Notes under the pieces: model-generated
Told to the model about the DNA's origin: nothing
Databases searched by the model: none
What the model saw: the letters and a program-made list of their open reading frames with translations, nothing else
From: an uncultured Pseudomonadota bacterium
Lineage (GTDB): Bacteria > Pseudomonadota > Alphaproteobacteria > Rs-D84
Direction: 5' to 3'
NCBI GenBank assembly: GCA_937885575.1
Contig: CALABO010000016.1
Coordinates: 1 to 64,000, forward strand
DNA: 64,000 bases
Made by a program: the position numbers and the translations under genes
Shown: positions 53,525 through 62,112 of the stretch, one piece after another
Position numbering within the stretch: position 1 is the first letter of the stretch
Layout of the letters: the number at the start of each line of letters is the position of its first letter

Positions 53525-54544
53525 ATGAAATTCCTGGACAAGGCGAAAATTTTTATCAAGGCGGGTGATGGCGGCAACGGTGCGGCCACCTTTCGCCGCG
53601 AGAAATACATTGAATTTGGCGGCCCGAACGGTGGCGACGGTGGACGCGGTGGCGATGTTATATTTCGCGCGGTGCCAAATGTGAATACCCTTATTGACTA
53701 TCGTTTCAAAACAAGTTTTGCGGCCGGGCGTGGCGAAAACGGCATGGGAAAAATGCGCACGGGCGCGTCGGGTGAAACACTGGTGCTGCCGGTGCCGACG
53801 GGAACGGTAATTTTGTCCGAAAACGAAGAAATTGAATATGCCGATTTGAATACCGACGGCATGGAATACCTGGCGGCGCGCGGTGGGAACGGCGGTTGGG
53901 GAAATTTGCACTTTAAAAGTCCGACAAATCGCGCCCCGCGCCAGGCAAATGACGGATTGCCCGGGGAATCGCGGACGGTGATATTGCGACTTAAACTTAT
54001 TGCCGACATTGGGCTTGTCGGGTTTCCAAATGCGGGGAAATCCACCCTGCTTGCCGCCGTCACGTCCGCGCGACCAAAAATTGCAAACTATCCGTTCACG
54101 ACATTAAATCCGCAACTGGGGGTTATGTATGCACATAATCGCGAATTTGTTATGGTGGATTTGCCCGGACTTATTGAAGGCGCACATACTGGCGTCGGCC
54201 TTGGTGACCGATTCTTGGGACATGCCGAACGAACCAAAATGATTTTGCATGTGATTGATGGAACCGAACCCGATTGGGCAACCCGGTATAAAGCAATACG
54301 ACATGAAATGGACAGTTATGGTGGTGGGTTGCTGACCAAGCCGGAAATTGTTGTTATTAATAAAATTGACGCAATTAGTGATGAAGATTTGGCGGAGAAA
54401 ATGGCCGCGTTCAAAAAATCTTTTGGTCGGAAAAAGAAACCACAAATTTTAACCATAAGCGCGGCGGGGCGCACAGGAGTAGAGAATTTGATTGGTGAAA
54501 TAGAAAAACTATTCCTGGGGGTTGAAGATGCCGGTACAAAATAA
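53525..54544 (+). CDS. obgE: GTPase Obg/CgtA
   Basis: A 339-residue ribosome-assembly and stress GTPase. The N-terminal glycine-rich Obg fold (KAGDGGNGAATFRREKYIEFGGPNGGDGGRGG) runs to about residue 160. It is followed by the G domain with G1 GFPNAGKST (166-174), G3 DLPGLIEGAHTGVGLG, G4 NKID and a G5-like SAAG. The optional C-terminal domain of Gram-positive Obg is absent, as in most proteobacteria. It overlaps the next gene by 17 bases. Confidence 0.97.
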   Translation: MKFLDKAKIFIKAGDGGNGAATFRREKYIEFGGPNGGDGGRGGDVIFRAVPNVNTLIDYRFKTSFAAGRGENGMGKMRTGASGETLVLPVPTGTVILSENEEIEYADLNTDGMEYLAARGGNGGWGNLHFKSPTNRAPRQANDGLPGESRTVILRLKLIADIGLVGFPNAGKSTLLAAVTSARPKIANYPFTTLNPQLGVMYAHNREFVMVDLPGLIEGAHTGVGLGDRFLGHAERTKMILHVIDGTEPDWATRYKAIRHEMDSYGGGLLTKPEIVVINKIDAISDEDLAEKMAAFKKSFGRKKKPQILTISAAGRTGVENLIGEIEKLFLGVEDAGTK

Positions 54545-55220
54545 GATATATGATGAAGAAACTTTGCAAAAAATAAAACAAATGAAGCAGACAAAATTGT
54601 GGGCGGTGATACAAAGCAAGCTGAAAGAGAAAGAACGCGCATCCAATGTGAGATTCTTTTTGGGTATTTTGAATCGCTTAAACGATGAAAAATACCGACC
54701 ATCCCCAAACGATAAAATCACAAATCCAATTGCTATTCGCGACAAAAAAAATGATTATGGTGCGGCAATTTATAGTACGGTTGCCGAAAAACGCGTTGCG
54801 TATAACCGTGCGCTTAGCGATGGGGCGGTTGCATATATCGGATTTAACCAAACTATACCACTTGGGGCGCCGGGGGCCGAATTTAATGAAGTTGAATTTA
54901 TCGGCGGACTTTGGCGGGTGCAAAAAAAGTTTCCATATGAAATAACCGAAGTTCGCGATCGACAGTTTGTTTTGGTTGAAAAATTACCACGCACAGAGAA
55001 AAATAAATTTGAATATTACAAGGCGGCGTTGGCCACATGGGGCGGGACGGGATGTTCGGCGGATATATTGCACCCCGATTGGATTGTTGCAAAATATGAA
55101 ACACCGCGCGGCACATTTATGTCGTATGGTCAATCGATAGAGCAAGCGCGTGCATTTTTGGCCATCAGTATTTATGATGAATACCAAAATTTAATTCACG
55201 GTGCCGCATTTGAAAAATAA
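54528..55220 (+). CDS. Hypothetical protein downstream of obgE
   Basis: A 230-residue protein, not recognised. An N-terminal helix (ETLQKIKQMKQTKLWAVIQSKLKEKERA) is followed by a mixed region without membrane segments or signal peptide. ATG at 54528 is preceded by GGGGG seven bases upstream; a TTG two codons earlier is the other option. Overlap with obgE suggests translational coupling. Confidence 0.6.
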   Translation: MPVQNKIYDEETLQKIKQMKQTKLWAVIQSKLKEKERASNVRFFLGILNRLNDEKYRPSPNDKITNPIAIRDKKNDYGAAIYSTVAEKRVAYNRALSDGAVAYIGFNQTIPLGAPGAEFNEVEFIGGLWRVQKKFPYEITEVRDRQFVLVEKLPRTEKNKFEYYKAALATWGGTGCSADILHPDWIVAKYETPRGTFMSYGQSIEQARAFLAISIYDEYQNLIHGAAFEK

Positions 55221-55283
55221 TTGCTTTGCTTTTTGTGGCGGTGCCTGTTATGATAGTGGCAAATTTAACCCAAGGAGAAAAAT

Positions 55284-55910
55284 ATGTCCATATCATTAAA
55301 AGGCACACAAACCGAAAAAAATCTGCTGATTGCATTCGCCGGCGAATCCCAGGCGCGCAACCGTTATTCTTTCTTTGCGTCACGCGCCAAGGACGAAGGT
55401 TTTCAGGCGATTGGTAAAATCTTTACCGAAACGGCCGAACAAGAACGCGAACATGCGTCGCGTTTGTTTAAGTTCTTAGATGGTGGCGCAATCGAAATAA
55501 CCGCATCTTTCCCGGCGGGAAAAATCGGAACAACACTTGAAAATTTGCAGGCGGCGGCATACGGCGAACATGAAGAAAACACCGATATGTATCCGCGTTT
55601 TGCACAAATCGCCGCCGAAGAAGGTTTTGATTCCATCGCATCGGTGCTGAAAAACATCGGGCTTGCGGAACGTTATCATGAATCGCGTTTCCGCGCACTG
55701 ATTGATGCGATTGAGAATGGAACCTTGTTCAAACAGGATAAAATCGTTATGTGGCGTTGCACGAATTGCGGTATGTGGCACATTGGACTTGAGGCACCAA
55801 CCGTTTGCCCGGCGTGTCTGCACCCCCAGGGATATTTCATTAGCGAAGGAACAATTTCGCGTTGCGACACCAGCGAAGGTTTCTGTGAATACGCCAAGAT
55901 TGATGATTAA
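55284..55910 (+). CDS. rbr: Rubrerythrin
   Basis: Reduces H2O2 at a non-haem di-iron site. The 208-residue protein begins with a ferritin-like four-helix domain: AFAGESQARNRYSFFA with E20 as first ligand, FTETAEQEREHASRLF, and later DIASVLKNIGLAERYHESRF-like EHxxH spacing near residues 95-135. It ends in a rubredoxin domain: WRCTNCG (about 156-162) and CPACLHPQ for the FeS4 centre. AAGGAGAAAA precedes the ATG. Together with the 1-Cys peroxiredoxin it points to an anaerobic or microaerobic life. Confidence 0.96.
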   Translation: MSISLKGTQTEKNLLIAFAGESQARNRYSFFASRAKDEGFQAIGKIFTETAEQEREHASRLFKFLDGGAIEITASFPAGKIGTTLENLQAAAYGEHEENTDMYPRFAQIAAEEGFDSIASVLKNIGLAERYHESRFRALIDAIENGTLFKQDKIVMWRCTNCGMWHIGLEAPTVCPACLHPQGYFISEGTISRCDTSEGFCEYAKIDD

Positions 55911-55931
55911 AAATCAAAACGCATAAAAGAA

Positions 55932-55953
55932 AACGGTGCAAATTCGCACCGTT
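55932..55953 (+). terminator. Bidirectional terminator after rubrerythrin
   Basis: AACGGTGC-AAATTC-GCACCGTT flanked by A residues before and T residues after; serves rubrerythrin and the convergent gene at 55956. Confidence 0.85.
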
Positions 55954-55955
55954 TT

Positions 55956-56465
55956 TTATCTGCGTTTTTCCGCGACGTTCAATCGAGCGGCATACCTTAG
56001 CGCCTTATTGTAAACCTTCGGATCAATATCGCCACGTTTAAATTTTTCGATGACTTTGTATGCATCACCAGGGTGTTCTTTCAAATGACCCGCGATGATA
56101 TATGATTGTGTTTCCGGGTCCGTAACAGTTTCGGGATTTCTGATCATTTTATCAAACACACCCGGATTATATTTTACTATGTGCCCTATCATTATTCTGG
56201 CGACACAATGTGAATATATCATATTTGTTAAATTTAGCGCATTACTATTTTCGCCATAATATAGTGCAAAACTGTCCTTAATTGTATCGATATCGCTTTG
56301 AAAACGGTTATATTGTGGTTTTGATAATATTTTAAGCAACCAACCAGACACCACCAAAAATGATGGCAAACCATTTTTACGTTCTTCTTGGCGGGCGCGG
56401 GCGCGTTCGATGACCTCTTTGGCGCGTGCGTCCTGGCGCGCATGCCTATCCATTGATTCGACCAT
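55956..56465 (-). CDS. Hypothetical cytoplasmic protein
   Basis: A 169-residue helical, charged protein that I do not recognise. The N-terminal segment (DRHARQDARAKEVIERARARQEERK) is a long basic helix; the C-terminal half repeats P-E/D-helix elements (NPETVTDPETQSYIIAGHLKEHPGDAYKVIEKFKRGD). AAAGGATATTTAC precedes the ATG. No neighbours suggest a role. Confidence 0.55.
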   Translation of the reverse strand: MVESMDRHARQDARAKEVIERARARQEERKNGLPSFLVVSGWLLKILSKPQYNRFQSDIDTIKDSFALYYGENSNALNLTNMIYSHCVARIMIGHIVKYNPGVFDKMIRNPETVTDPETQSYIIAGHLKEHPGDAYKVIEKFKRGDIDPKVYNKALRYAARLNVAEKRR

Positions 56466-56520
56466 GTAAATATCCTTTGTTTTACGCGAACATTTTATTC
56501 AAAAAAATGCTATTGTCAAA

Positions 56521-56961
56521 TTATTCTTTAATTTCCAATTCGTCAAGGAATCTATCAAGTTTGCGCAGTGAACTGTTTTGGCAACCGCGCCCGCGCCAAG
56601 ACAAAATCTCTTCCCCGGTTTTCTGGTCAGCAATCGAAACATTAAAACGCCACCACCAAAACCCGTTAAATATGCACCAATATGGCATAAAGGTTTCCGC
56701 TTGCTCGCTTACACGGACGATATAACGCGTATTTTTCGGAACCGTGAATTTATCTACATCAATCGAAGATTCATCTTTCAGGTTGCCGACATTTACCGTA
56801 AAACCATGTTCTTCCAATTTTTCCTTTATCCCGCGGGTCATAGTGTTCCCGCCACGCGATGCATAAACCGTTGTCCCCGGCACCATCGTGTTCGGTTTAA
56901 GATAAACGCTGTTACACGCGGCAAGGAATAAAACGGAAAATAAAGATAAAAATTTTAACAT
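56521..56961 (-). CDS. Small lipoprotein
   Basis: A 146-residue protein with lipoprotein signal MLKFLSLFSVLFLAAC (lipobox LAAC). The mature part contains PGTTVYASRGG, an aromatic YWCIFNGFWWWRFNVSI stretch and IADQKTGEEILSWRGRGCQ; the W-rich strand pattern suggests a compact beta sheet. Similar proteins are often annotated as Sbal_3080-like lipoproteins, but I cannot confirm it. A longer frame upstream translates the tRNA-Arg and was rejected. Confidence 0.65.
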   Translation of the reverse strand: MLKFLSLFSVLFLAACNSVYLKPNTMVPGTTVYASRGGNTMTRGIKEKLEEHGFTVNVGNLKDESSIDVDKFTVPKNTRYIVRVSEQAETFMPYWCIFNGFWWWRFNVSIADQKTGEEILSWRGRGCQNSSLRKLDRFLDELEIKE

Positions 56962-57032
56962 TCTATATTGACCAATTGGTTGGTTATAAACGATACACGG
57001 CGGATTTATCTCGCTGTAGCAATTCTTTGGAT

Positions 57033-57209
57033 TGCGTAAGCGGATGGCGCACCCAGCGGATAGTTCGCTTCGCTCACCACGCGTAAGGCGCGAACTGCGT
57101 GTTTCACACTTGTTCTTGCCAACTATCGTGTCGAACGCTGCGCGTCCAAATCGCGGGGTGTCCATGATAAATACAAAATGTCGCATTCTGCGCCACTTTG
57201 TATTTATGG
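57033..57209 (-). repeat. tRNA-Arg 3'-end duplication flanking a structured element
   Basis: On the minus strand the tRNA end CGCCGGGTGCACCA is repeated as CGCTGGGTGCGCCA (57045 is the last base of the copy), 162 bp on. Between them: a hairpin ATAAATACAAA with TTTGTATTTAT (57167-57207, starting inside the tRNA CCA); a T-arm-like GCGCAGCGTTCGACACG; an inverted repeat GATAGTT/AACTATC; then the 3' copy followed by TCCGCTTACGC. The 10 bases GTTCGACACG are identical to the element after tRNA-Ser(GCT). Confidence 0.7.
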
Positions 57210-57283
57210 TGCACCCGGCGCGATTCGAACGCGCAATCCCCGCCTTCGGAGGGCGATGCTCTATCCAGTTAAGCCACGGGTGC
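57207..57283 (-). tRNA. tRNA-Arg (CCG)
   Basis: A 77-base tRNA with acceptor GCACCCG/CGGGTGC, T-arm GCGCGTTCGAATCGCGC, anticodon loop CTCCGAA and encoded CCA. Confidence 0.97.
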
Positions 57284-57335
57284 ATGTACCATCGTGCGTA
57301 ATTATATTGCTTTTATATTGAATTGCAAGAAACAA

Positions 57336-58407
57336 TTACCCCCTACGCAATAATGCCAACATAAATTCGTCCAAATCACCATCCAACACGGCATCGGAAT
57401 CAGTGTTTTCGGTACCGGTTCTGACATCTTTGACCAAACGATACGGATACAGGACATAGTTTCGAATCTGACTGCCCCACTCTATTTTTTTCTGTGCGGC
57501 CTTGGCGGCGTCTTCTTCGGCGGCGCGTTTTTCCATTTCCAATTCATACAAACGCGAACGCAAAATCTTCATCGCCATATCTTTGTTTTGAAACTGACTG
57601 CGTTCGTTTTGGCATGTGACAACTATGCCCGTCGGAATATGCGTAATGCGGACGGCACTGTCGGTTTTATTCACGTGTTGCCCGCCCGCGCCCGATGAAC
57701 GATATGTGTCGATGCGCAGGTCCCTGTCATTTATTTCAATATTGATTGTGTCGTCGATATCCGGCCACACGTCAACGGATGCGAAACTTGTTTGACGTTT
57801 GCCGTTCGCGTTAAACGGCGATATGCGCACCAACCGATGCACGCCGATTTCATTACGCAACCACCCATACGCGCGTTCGCCGATTATGTGCATCGTCATA
57901 CTTTTAATACCCGCCGTGTCGCCCGGGTGTTCTTCGATAATTTCCACCGTGAATCCGTGACGTTCGCCCCAGCGGGTGTACATGCGTTCCAACATTTGCG
58001 CCCAATCTTGGGCTTCGGTTCCGCCGGCACCGGCCTGGATAAACAAAAATGCGTTATTGCCGTCCGCGGGCCCGTTAAACAATGTCACATACGCCGCGCG
58101 GCGTGCAGCATCCGCCAACCGTTCAATCGCCGCGATTACATCCGCATCGTCGGGCGCAATCGCATATAATTCACGCAGGTTTTGATATTCCGCATCCATT
58201 TCTTCGATTTGTTTCAGGTCACGTTCGGCCGCGGACTTTTTCTGCATAATCGCGCGCGCCGCGTCTGGGTCGTTCCATAAATCCGGCGACAGAGATTGTT
58301 CGGTTAAATCGGCAATTTGTGTTCTTAACTTATTCGGGTCAAAGAAACCCCCGAATGTTATTCAGGTTATCGGAAATTTCACTAAAAGTTTCATTTGCCA
58401 AAAACAT
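57336..58407 (-). CDS. prfB: Peptide chain release factor 2, programmed +1 frameshift
   Basis: Ends translation at UGA and UAA. The zero frame starts at 58407 (MFLANETFSEISDN...) and meets CTT TGA C at 58344-58338, preceded by an in-frame GGGGG that can act as an internal Shine-Dalgarno sequence. Shifting by +1 (skipping T at 58341) continues DPNKLRTQIADLTEQS to the end at 57336. The joined product is 356 residues, near the usual 365. It has SPF (RLVRISPFNANG), the UGA-recognition tripeptide, and SGAGGQHVNKT, the hydrolysis GGQ loop. The slippery site means RF2 supply controls its own synthesis. Confidence 0.96.
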
Positions 58408-58508
58408 GCCTTTATCATAGCAACAAAATTTCCAAAATCAACCATAAAACAAATCTTGCGGACGGCACTAAATTATGATAAAATATTCTGTAACTAGGAG
58501 AGAGTTTC

Positions 58509-59741
58509 ATGAAACATTTCTTTCGTATGACAAGTGTTGTGTGCGCATGCATGATTGGTGCCGGTGCGTATGGTGTGTCTGCGGGGACAACCGCGACAAA
58601 TATGGCGCGGGGCGTGAATATGGGAACGGTCGGTAATACGAACCTGCGCGGAAATCAAGGGTTGGCCAATGCGTATAAAACAAATCAGCGCAATACATAT
58701 TATATGGTGAATGTGCCGGATGTGGACAGTGCATGTCGCGTAAAGATTGACAATTGTCTGTCCGATTATTGTGGTGATATAACGGTTGTTCCGGGCCAGG
58801 TTTCGGGTCGCTGTGCCTATGCAACCGAAAGTGAATTATATAATTATGTTTTGCTTTGTTTGCGTAATGATACATCTGTGCTTTTGCCGAATTATGCCGC
58901 GAATACCAAGATGGGTGTCGGTGGGTTGAATACCGCGGCGCATTTGTGTCCGTCTTATGTGCAACAAGAATTGATGGCGTGGCTTTCGATGTCAAATATG
59001 GCAAATGAATTGACCAAGGCGCATTCGCCACAATGTTTAGAGAGGCGCCAGGAATTAGAGGCCGCAATGTCTTGCCATGCGGTTGCGTTGGCGTATGGAA
59101 ACGAAACATCAAGTATGCTTATGTCGCAACTGACTGATTTTTGCGGTGCAGGCGTGCCGGGCGGTTCGGCCGAAATGGTGTCGCGATTCGCAAACGCCGG
59201 AAATGTTGGCGCAAATATCTGGGGCTGGGCGGAAAAAATTGTCACGCTTGATTTGAATAAGAAAGCATCCGATTGGGAAAATGCGGTTGATGCGGTTTTG
59301 GCGTCCTACACCAATCGTATGAATTTGGCGTGTGGCGAAAATATGCAATTGAATTTGGCATCGCATGAAACATCGAATTCAAATGCGTTGCAGACGGCGG
59401 CCGCGATTGCAACGGGCGTTGCGTTTCCAAGTGCCGAAAAAAAAAATGATGGTGGCGCCGCAAAATCCGGAATCTTTTTCGAGGTAAAATCTAATACCGA
59501 AGTTTATGATTACGCGACCGCGAACCAGGTTATTCAGGCCGGGCTTTCGAATTCGCCGCTTACGCAAAATGCCTTTTTAACAAGCGCGCAAATGGATAAT
59601 ATGCAAACCGCGTATAAATATGGAACCAAGGTTTTTATACTGCGCGATAGCACGCGTTGCTTTATGGTGCCGGTTGCAGACGTGACCGCGACCGAGCGTT
59701 CAATGGTTGCACAACAATTTGCAAATTGCATTTATAAATAG
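58509..59741 (+). CDS. Secreted cysteine-containing protein of unknown function
   Basis: A 410-residue protein with a Sec signal peptide (MKHFFRMTSVVCACMIGAGAYGVSA-G). The mature part has about ten cysteines in pairs, for example VDSACRVKIDNCLSDYCGD and a far C-terminal STRCFMVP, plus helical segments (QQELMAWLSMSNMANEL). This suggests a disulfide-bonded periplasmic or surface protein. I do not recognise the family. AGGAGAGAGTTTC precedes the ATG. The stop codon TAG at 59739 lies at the first base pairs of a long palindromic repeat. Confidence 0.65.
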   Translation: MKHFFRMTSVVCACMIGAGAYGVSAGTTATNMARGVNMGTVGNTNLRGNQGLANAYKTNQRNTYYMVNVPDVDSACRVKIDNCLSDYCGDITVVPGQVSGRCAYATESELYNYVLLCLRNDTSVLLPNYAANTKMGVGGLNTAAHLCPSYVQQELMAWLSMSNMANELTKAHSPQCLERRQELEAAMSCHAVALAYGNETSSMLMSQLTDFCGAGVPGGSAEMVSRFANAGNVGANIWGWAEKIVTLDLNKKASDWENAVDAVLASYTNRMNLACGENMQLNLASHETSNSNALQTAAAIATGVAFPSAEKKNDGGAAKSGIFFEVKSNTEVYDYATANQVIQAGLSNSPLTQNAFLTSAQMDNMQTAYKYGTKVFILRDSTRCFMVPVADVTATERSMVAQQFANCIYK

Positions 59742-59841
59742 TGTTAGTGTAAGTGGATAGTGGTTAGTAGATTCTGGAATTATTACGCAATTACTGATTG
59801 ATTCTAGATACTACTAACCACTTACACTAATCACTAACACT
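59740..59841. repeat. Long palindromic intergenic element, copy 2
   Basis: Left arm 59740-59780 and right arm 59801-59841 are inverted 41-base arms of AGTGTTAGTG-like units ending in ATTCTGGAAT / ATTCTAGAT. The 20-base centre TATTACGCAATTACTGATTG matches the centre of copy 1 (45851-45870) at several positions (ACG.AATTAC.GATT). It fills nearly all of the space between two convergent genes and gives the left gene its TAG stop. Confidence 0.75.
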
Positions 59842-59842
59842 C

Positions 59843-60910
59843 TTAAAATACATACTTAAATTCGGCGCCGCCATTCCAACCGTTCCGCGCGCCATCGTGA
59901 CGGCCAAAGTTTATATTCAAACTGAAACCTTCGAAATTCTGGCTCAGATTTATTCCATATTCAAAATAATCTTTTATTTTAAGTTCTGGGACTGTTTCGT
60001 AATTCACCCGTTGCGTGCCACCCGTTACGAAATTCATAACATACCCAAAGTGTCCGCCGATTGAAAGCCCGTCGCCAACATCGTGATAAATATCCAACAT
60101 TGGTGTCAATTCAAAGAACCCAAAATCTTTGTTGCCGATATTGTTTCCGGCCCTTGAAATATAACTTGCAGAATTGACCCATGTATAACCCGCACGAAAC
60201 GCAGGACGCAAGAATACGCCACCATCAAAGCCATACGTATACGCCGCGTTCGCCATAATTCCGGCATAGAAATTATTAAAATCATCGCCATACATTGCGG
60301 AGCCCACATCATTTATAGCAAGACCAAAATCCGCCATCGCGGCCAATTCCAAATCGCCAAACCTTTTGCCGAATGATGCGCCGATAAACGCGCCGTCGGT
60401 ATCAATATCCATCGCATAATTTTTCGTATGCGCGCCGGAATATCCGCCAAAGAATTCCATACGCGATGCGTTAAATTCATTGCCGTATGCAACGAACGCC
60501 AAATCAGAAGTGCTTTTCAAATGCGGGTTTGATTTGAACTTTACATTATCCGAAAAATGTTGCCACCCGATGCGGAAGTATTCGTTCGTCCCTTCACCGC
60601 CGCTGCGTCCCTTGATAAGCGGCAAAACACCCGTATCATCGCCGAATTCGCCATAGTAAAGCATTTCACCGTATGCATCAGGATCGTCCGCGGTTTCAAC
60701 CGCCGTTTTTTCCGCCACAGGTTCGGTCTTGGTTTGCGCCCTGCCCCCGGTGGCCGATGTTTTTCCCATCGGCATAAATACGCGGTTTGCAATTTCATGC
60801 TGGGCCGCGGCGATATTATGCGCCGACACGGAATTAGCATACAATCCGAAATCCGCCGAATGCGCCACAGATGAAACCAAGATTCCAATCAATGCATATT
60901 GTGCTTTCAT
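59843..60910 (-). CDS. Outer-membrane beta-barrel protein
   Basis: A 355-residue protein with signal peptide MKAQYALIGILVSSVAHSA-D. A short helical, charged passenger (about residues 25-90) leads into a barrel of alternating strands (NEYFRIGWQHFSD, MEFFGGYSGAHTKNYAMD, AFIGASFGKRFGDLELAAMADFGLAIND, GGVFLRPAFRAGYTWVNS) and a final phenylalanine (AEFKYVF). This fits an autotransporter-type translocator domain or small barrel. Its stop immediately abuts the palindromic repeat. Confidence 0.75.
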   Translation of the reverse strand: MKAQYALIGILVSSVAHSADFGLYANSVSAHNIAAAQHEIANRVFMPMGKTSATGGRAQTKTEPVAEKTAVETADDPDAYGEMLYYGEFGDDTGVLPLIKGRSGGEGTNEYFRIGWQHFSDNVKFKSNPHLKSTSDLAFVAYGNEFNASRMEFFGGYSGAHTKNYAMDIDTDGAFIGASFGKRFGDLELAAMADFGLAINDVGSAMYGDDFNNFYAGIMANAAYTYGFDGGVFLRPAFRAGYTWVNSASYISRAGNNIGNKDFGFFELTPMLDIYHDVGDGLSIGGHFGYVMNFVTGGTQRVNYETVPELKIKDYFEYGINLSQNFEGFSLNINFGRHDGARNGWNGGAEFKYVF

Positions 60911-60973
60911 AATCTCTCTCCATGTTTTATTTAACCATATTATACCACGAAATTCGCGATAAAAAAGTTTTTA

Positions 60974-61002
60974 TTGTGACACGCAAAAAAATTTTTTATT
61001 AT
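60974..61002 (+). promoter_or_regulatory. Promoter giving a leaderless aroK transcript
   Basis: TTGTGA (60974-60979) and TATTAT (60997-61002) are 17 bases apart. The predicted transcript start, about 7 bases further, coincides with the ATG at 61010. The upstream region has no ribosome site. A leaderless message is therefore likely; the ATG at 61001 would lie inside the -10 box. Confidence 0.5.
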
Positions 61003-61009
61003 GGGTGCC

Positions 61010-61570
61010 ATGAAAAACGAATTGAAAATTGATAAACCGATAGTAATGGTCGGCCTGATGGGGGCCGGCAAAACAAGTGTTGGGCGCGCGTTGGCGCACC
61101 ATCTGGGCGTGCCGTTCGTCGATTCGGACAAAGAAATCGAACGCGCCGCCGGGTGCAGTGTCGTTGACATATTCGCAATGTATGGCGAAAAAGAATTCCG
61201 CCGGGTCGAAGAACGCGTGGTGTGTCGATTGCTGGATTCTGAACCGCGGGTAAAGGTTTTGTCCACCGGCGAAGGCGCATTTATAACACCTGAAATCCGC
61301 GAAAAAGTTTTAAGCGATGCGATTAGTATTTGGTTAAAGGCCGACCTGGATTTACTGGTCAAACGGACACAATTTCGCAACACGCGCCCGCAACTTTTGC
61401 ACACCGATAGTAAAAAAATCCTTGCCCAATTGATCTCAGAGCGGTATAACACATATGCAATGGCGGACATAACCGTGGAAACTTTTGACGAAAATTTGCG
61501 CAAAACGCTTGGCACAGTAATTGACGCTTTGCAGGAACATATCAACCAAAAAGGAAAAAAACATGAGTAA
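61010..61570 (+). CDS. aroK: Shikimate kinase
   Basis: Phosphorylates shikimate at C3 in aromatic amino-acid synthesis. The protein (186 residues from the second ATG) has Walker A GLMGAGKTSVGR (about 15-26), the shikimate-binding DSDKEIE, and RNTRPQLL (the RxTRPLL lid). The usual GGG before the substrate arginine site reads STGEGAF here, a conservative change. ATG at 61010 was chosen because of the promoter position. It overlaps mscL by 8 bases at its end. Confidence 0.88.
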   Translation: MKNELKIDKPIVMVGLMGAGKTSVGRALAHHLGVPFVDSDKEIERAAGCSVVDIFAMYGEKEFRRVEERVVCRLLDSEPRVKVLSTGEGAFITPEIREKVLSDAISIWLKADLDLLVKRTQFRNTRPQLLHTDSKKILAQLISERYNTYAMADITVETFDENLRKTLGTVIDALQEHINQKGKKHE

Positions 61571-62084
61571 ATTTTTAAAGGAATTCCGTGATTTTGCGGA
61601 ACGCGGTAACGCAATCGACATGGCCATCGGTATCATCGTTGGTTCTGTATTGACCAGTGTTGTGAACTCTCTTGTCGCCGATGTTATCATGCCACCGATT
61701 GGACTTTTGATTGGCGGTATCGATTTTTCACAGTTCTTTATTGTTCTGTCGGGTGGCGCAGGTCAGAGTTTTAATACGTTGGCTGAGGCCCAGGCCGCCG
61801 GCGCCAAGACAATGAACATTGGGTTGTTTTTGAATACTTTGGTAAGTTTTATTATCACGATGTTTGCGGCGTTCCTTATTGTGCGGACCGTTAACAAGAT
61901 GAAAAGCAAAAAGGCCGTCACAACGCGTGCGTGTCCATATTGCAAGCAAACGGTCGATATAACCGCGACAAAGTGCCCGCATTGTTGTTCTGAATTAGAG
62001 GCCGGGGAAATAAAACCCGCCGAAGAAAGCGACATGGCGCGGGGCCTTAAAAAGTTAAAGAAAATCGTGAAGATAAAGAAATAG
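61563..62084 (+). CDS. mscL: Large-conductance mechanosensitive channel with zinc ribbon
   Basis: A 173-residue MscL that opens under membrane tension to let solutes out. The start FLKEFRDFAERGNAIDMAIGIIVGSVLTSVVNSLVADVIMPPIGLLIGGIDF is the conserved N-terminal helix, pore helix TM1 and first loop (given in outline). TM2 is FLNTLVSFIITMFAAFLIVRTVNKM. After it the tail carries CPYCKQTVDITATKCPHC (about 118-135), two CxxC pairs forming a zinc ribbon, before a basic end. The ATG overlaps the aroK stop. The ribbon occurs in part of the MscL family. Confidence 0.93.
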   Translation: MSKFLKEFRDFAERGNAIDMAIGIIVGSVLTSVVNSLVADVIMPPIGLLIGGIDFSQFFIVLSGGAGQSFNTLAEAQAAGAKTMNIGLFLNTLVSFIITMFAAFLIVRTVNKMKSKKAVTTRACPYCKQTVDITATKCPHCCSELEAGEIKPAEESDMARGLKKLKKIVKIKK

Positions 62085-62087
62085 TTA

Positions 62088-62112
62088 AACGCCCCGTTCG
62101 GGGCGTTTTTTA
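62088..62112 (+). terminator. Terminator between mscL and the convergent gene
   Basis: AACGCCCC-GTTC-GGGGCGTT (62088-62107) followed by T residues; bidirectional. Confidence 0.85.

Noticed and set aside
56962..57285. N-terminal extension of the small lipoprotein gene
   Set aside because: The extension translates tRNA-Arg and its downstream element; the lipoprotein signal starting at 56961 gives a proper start.
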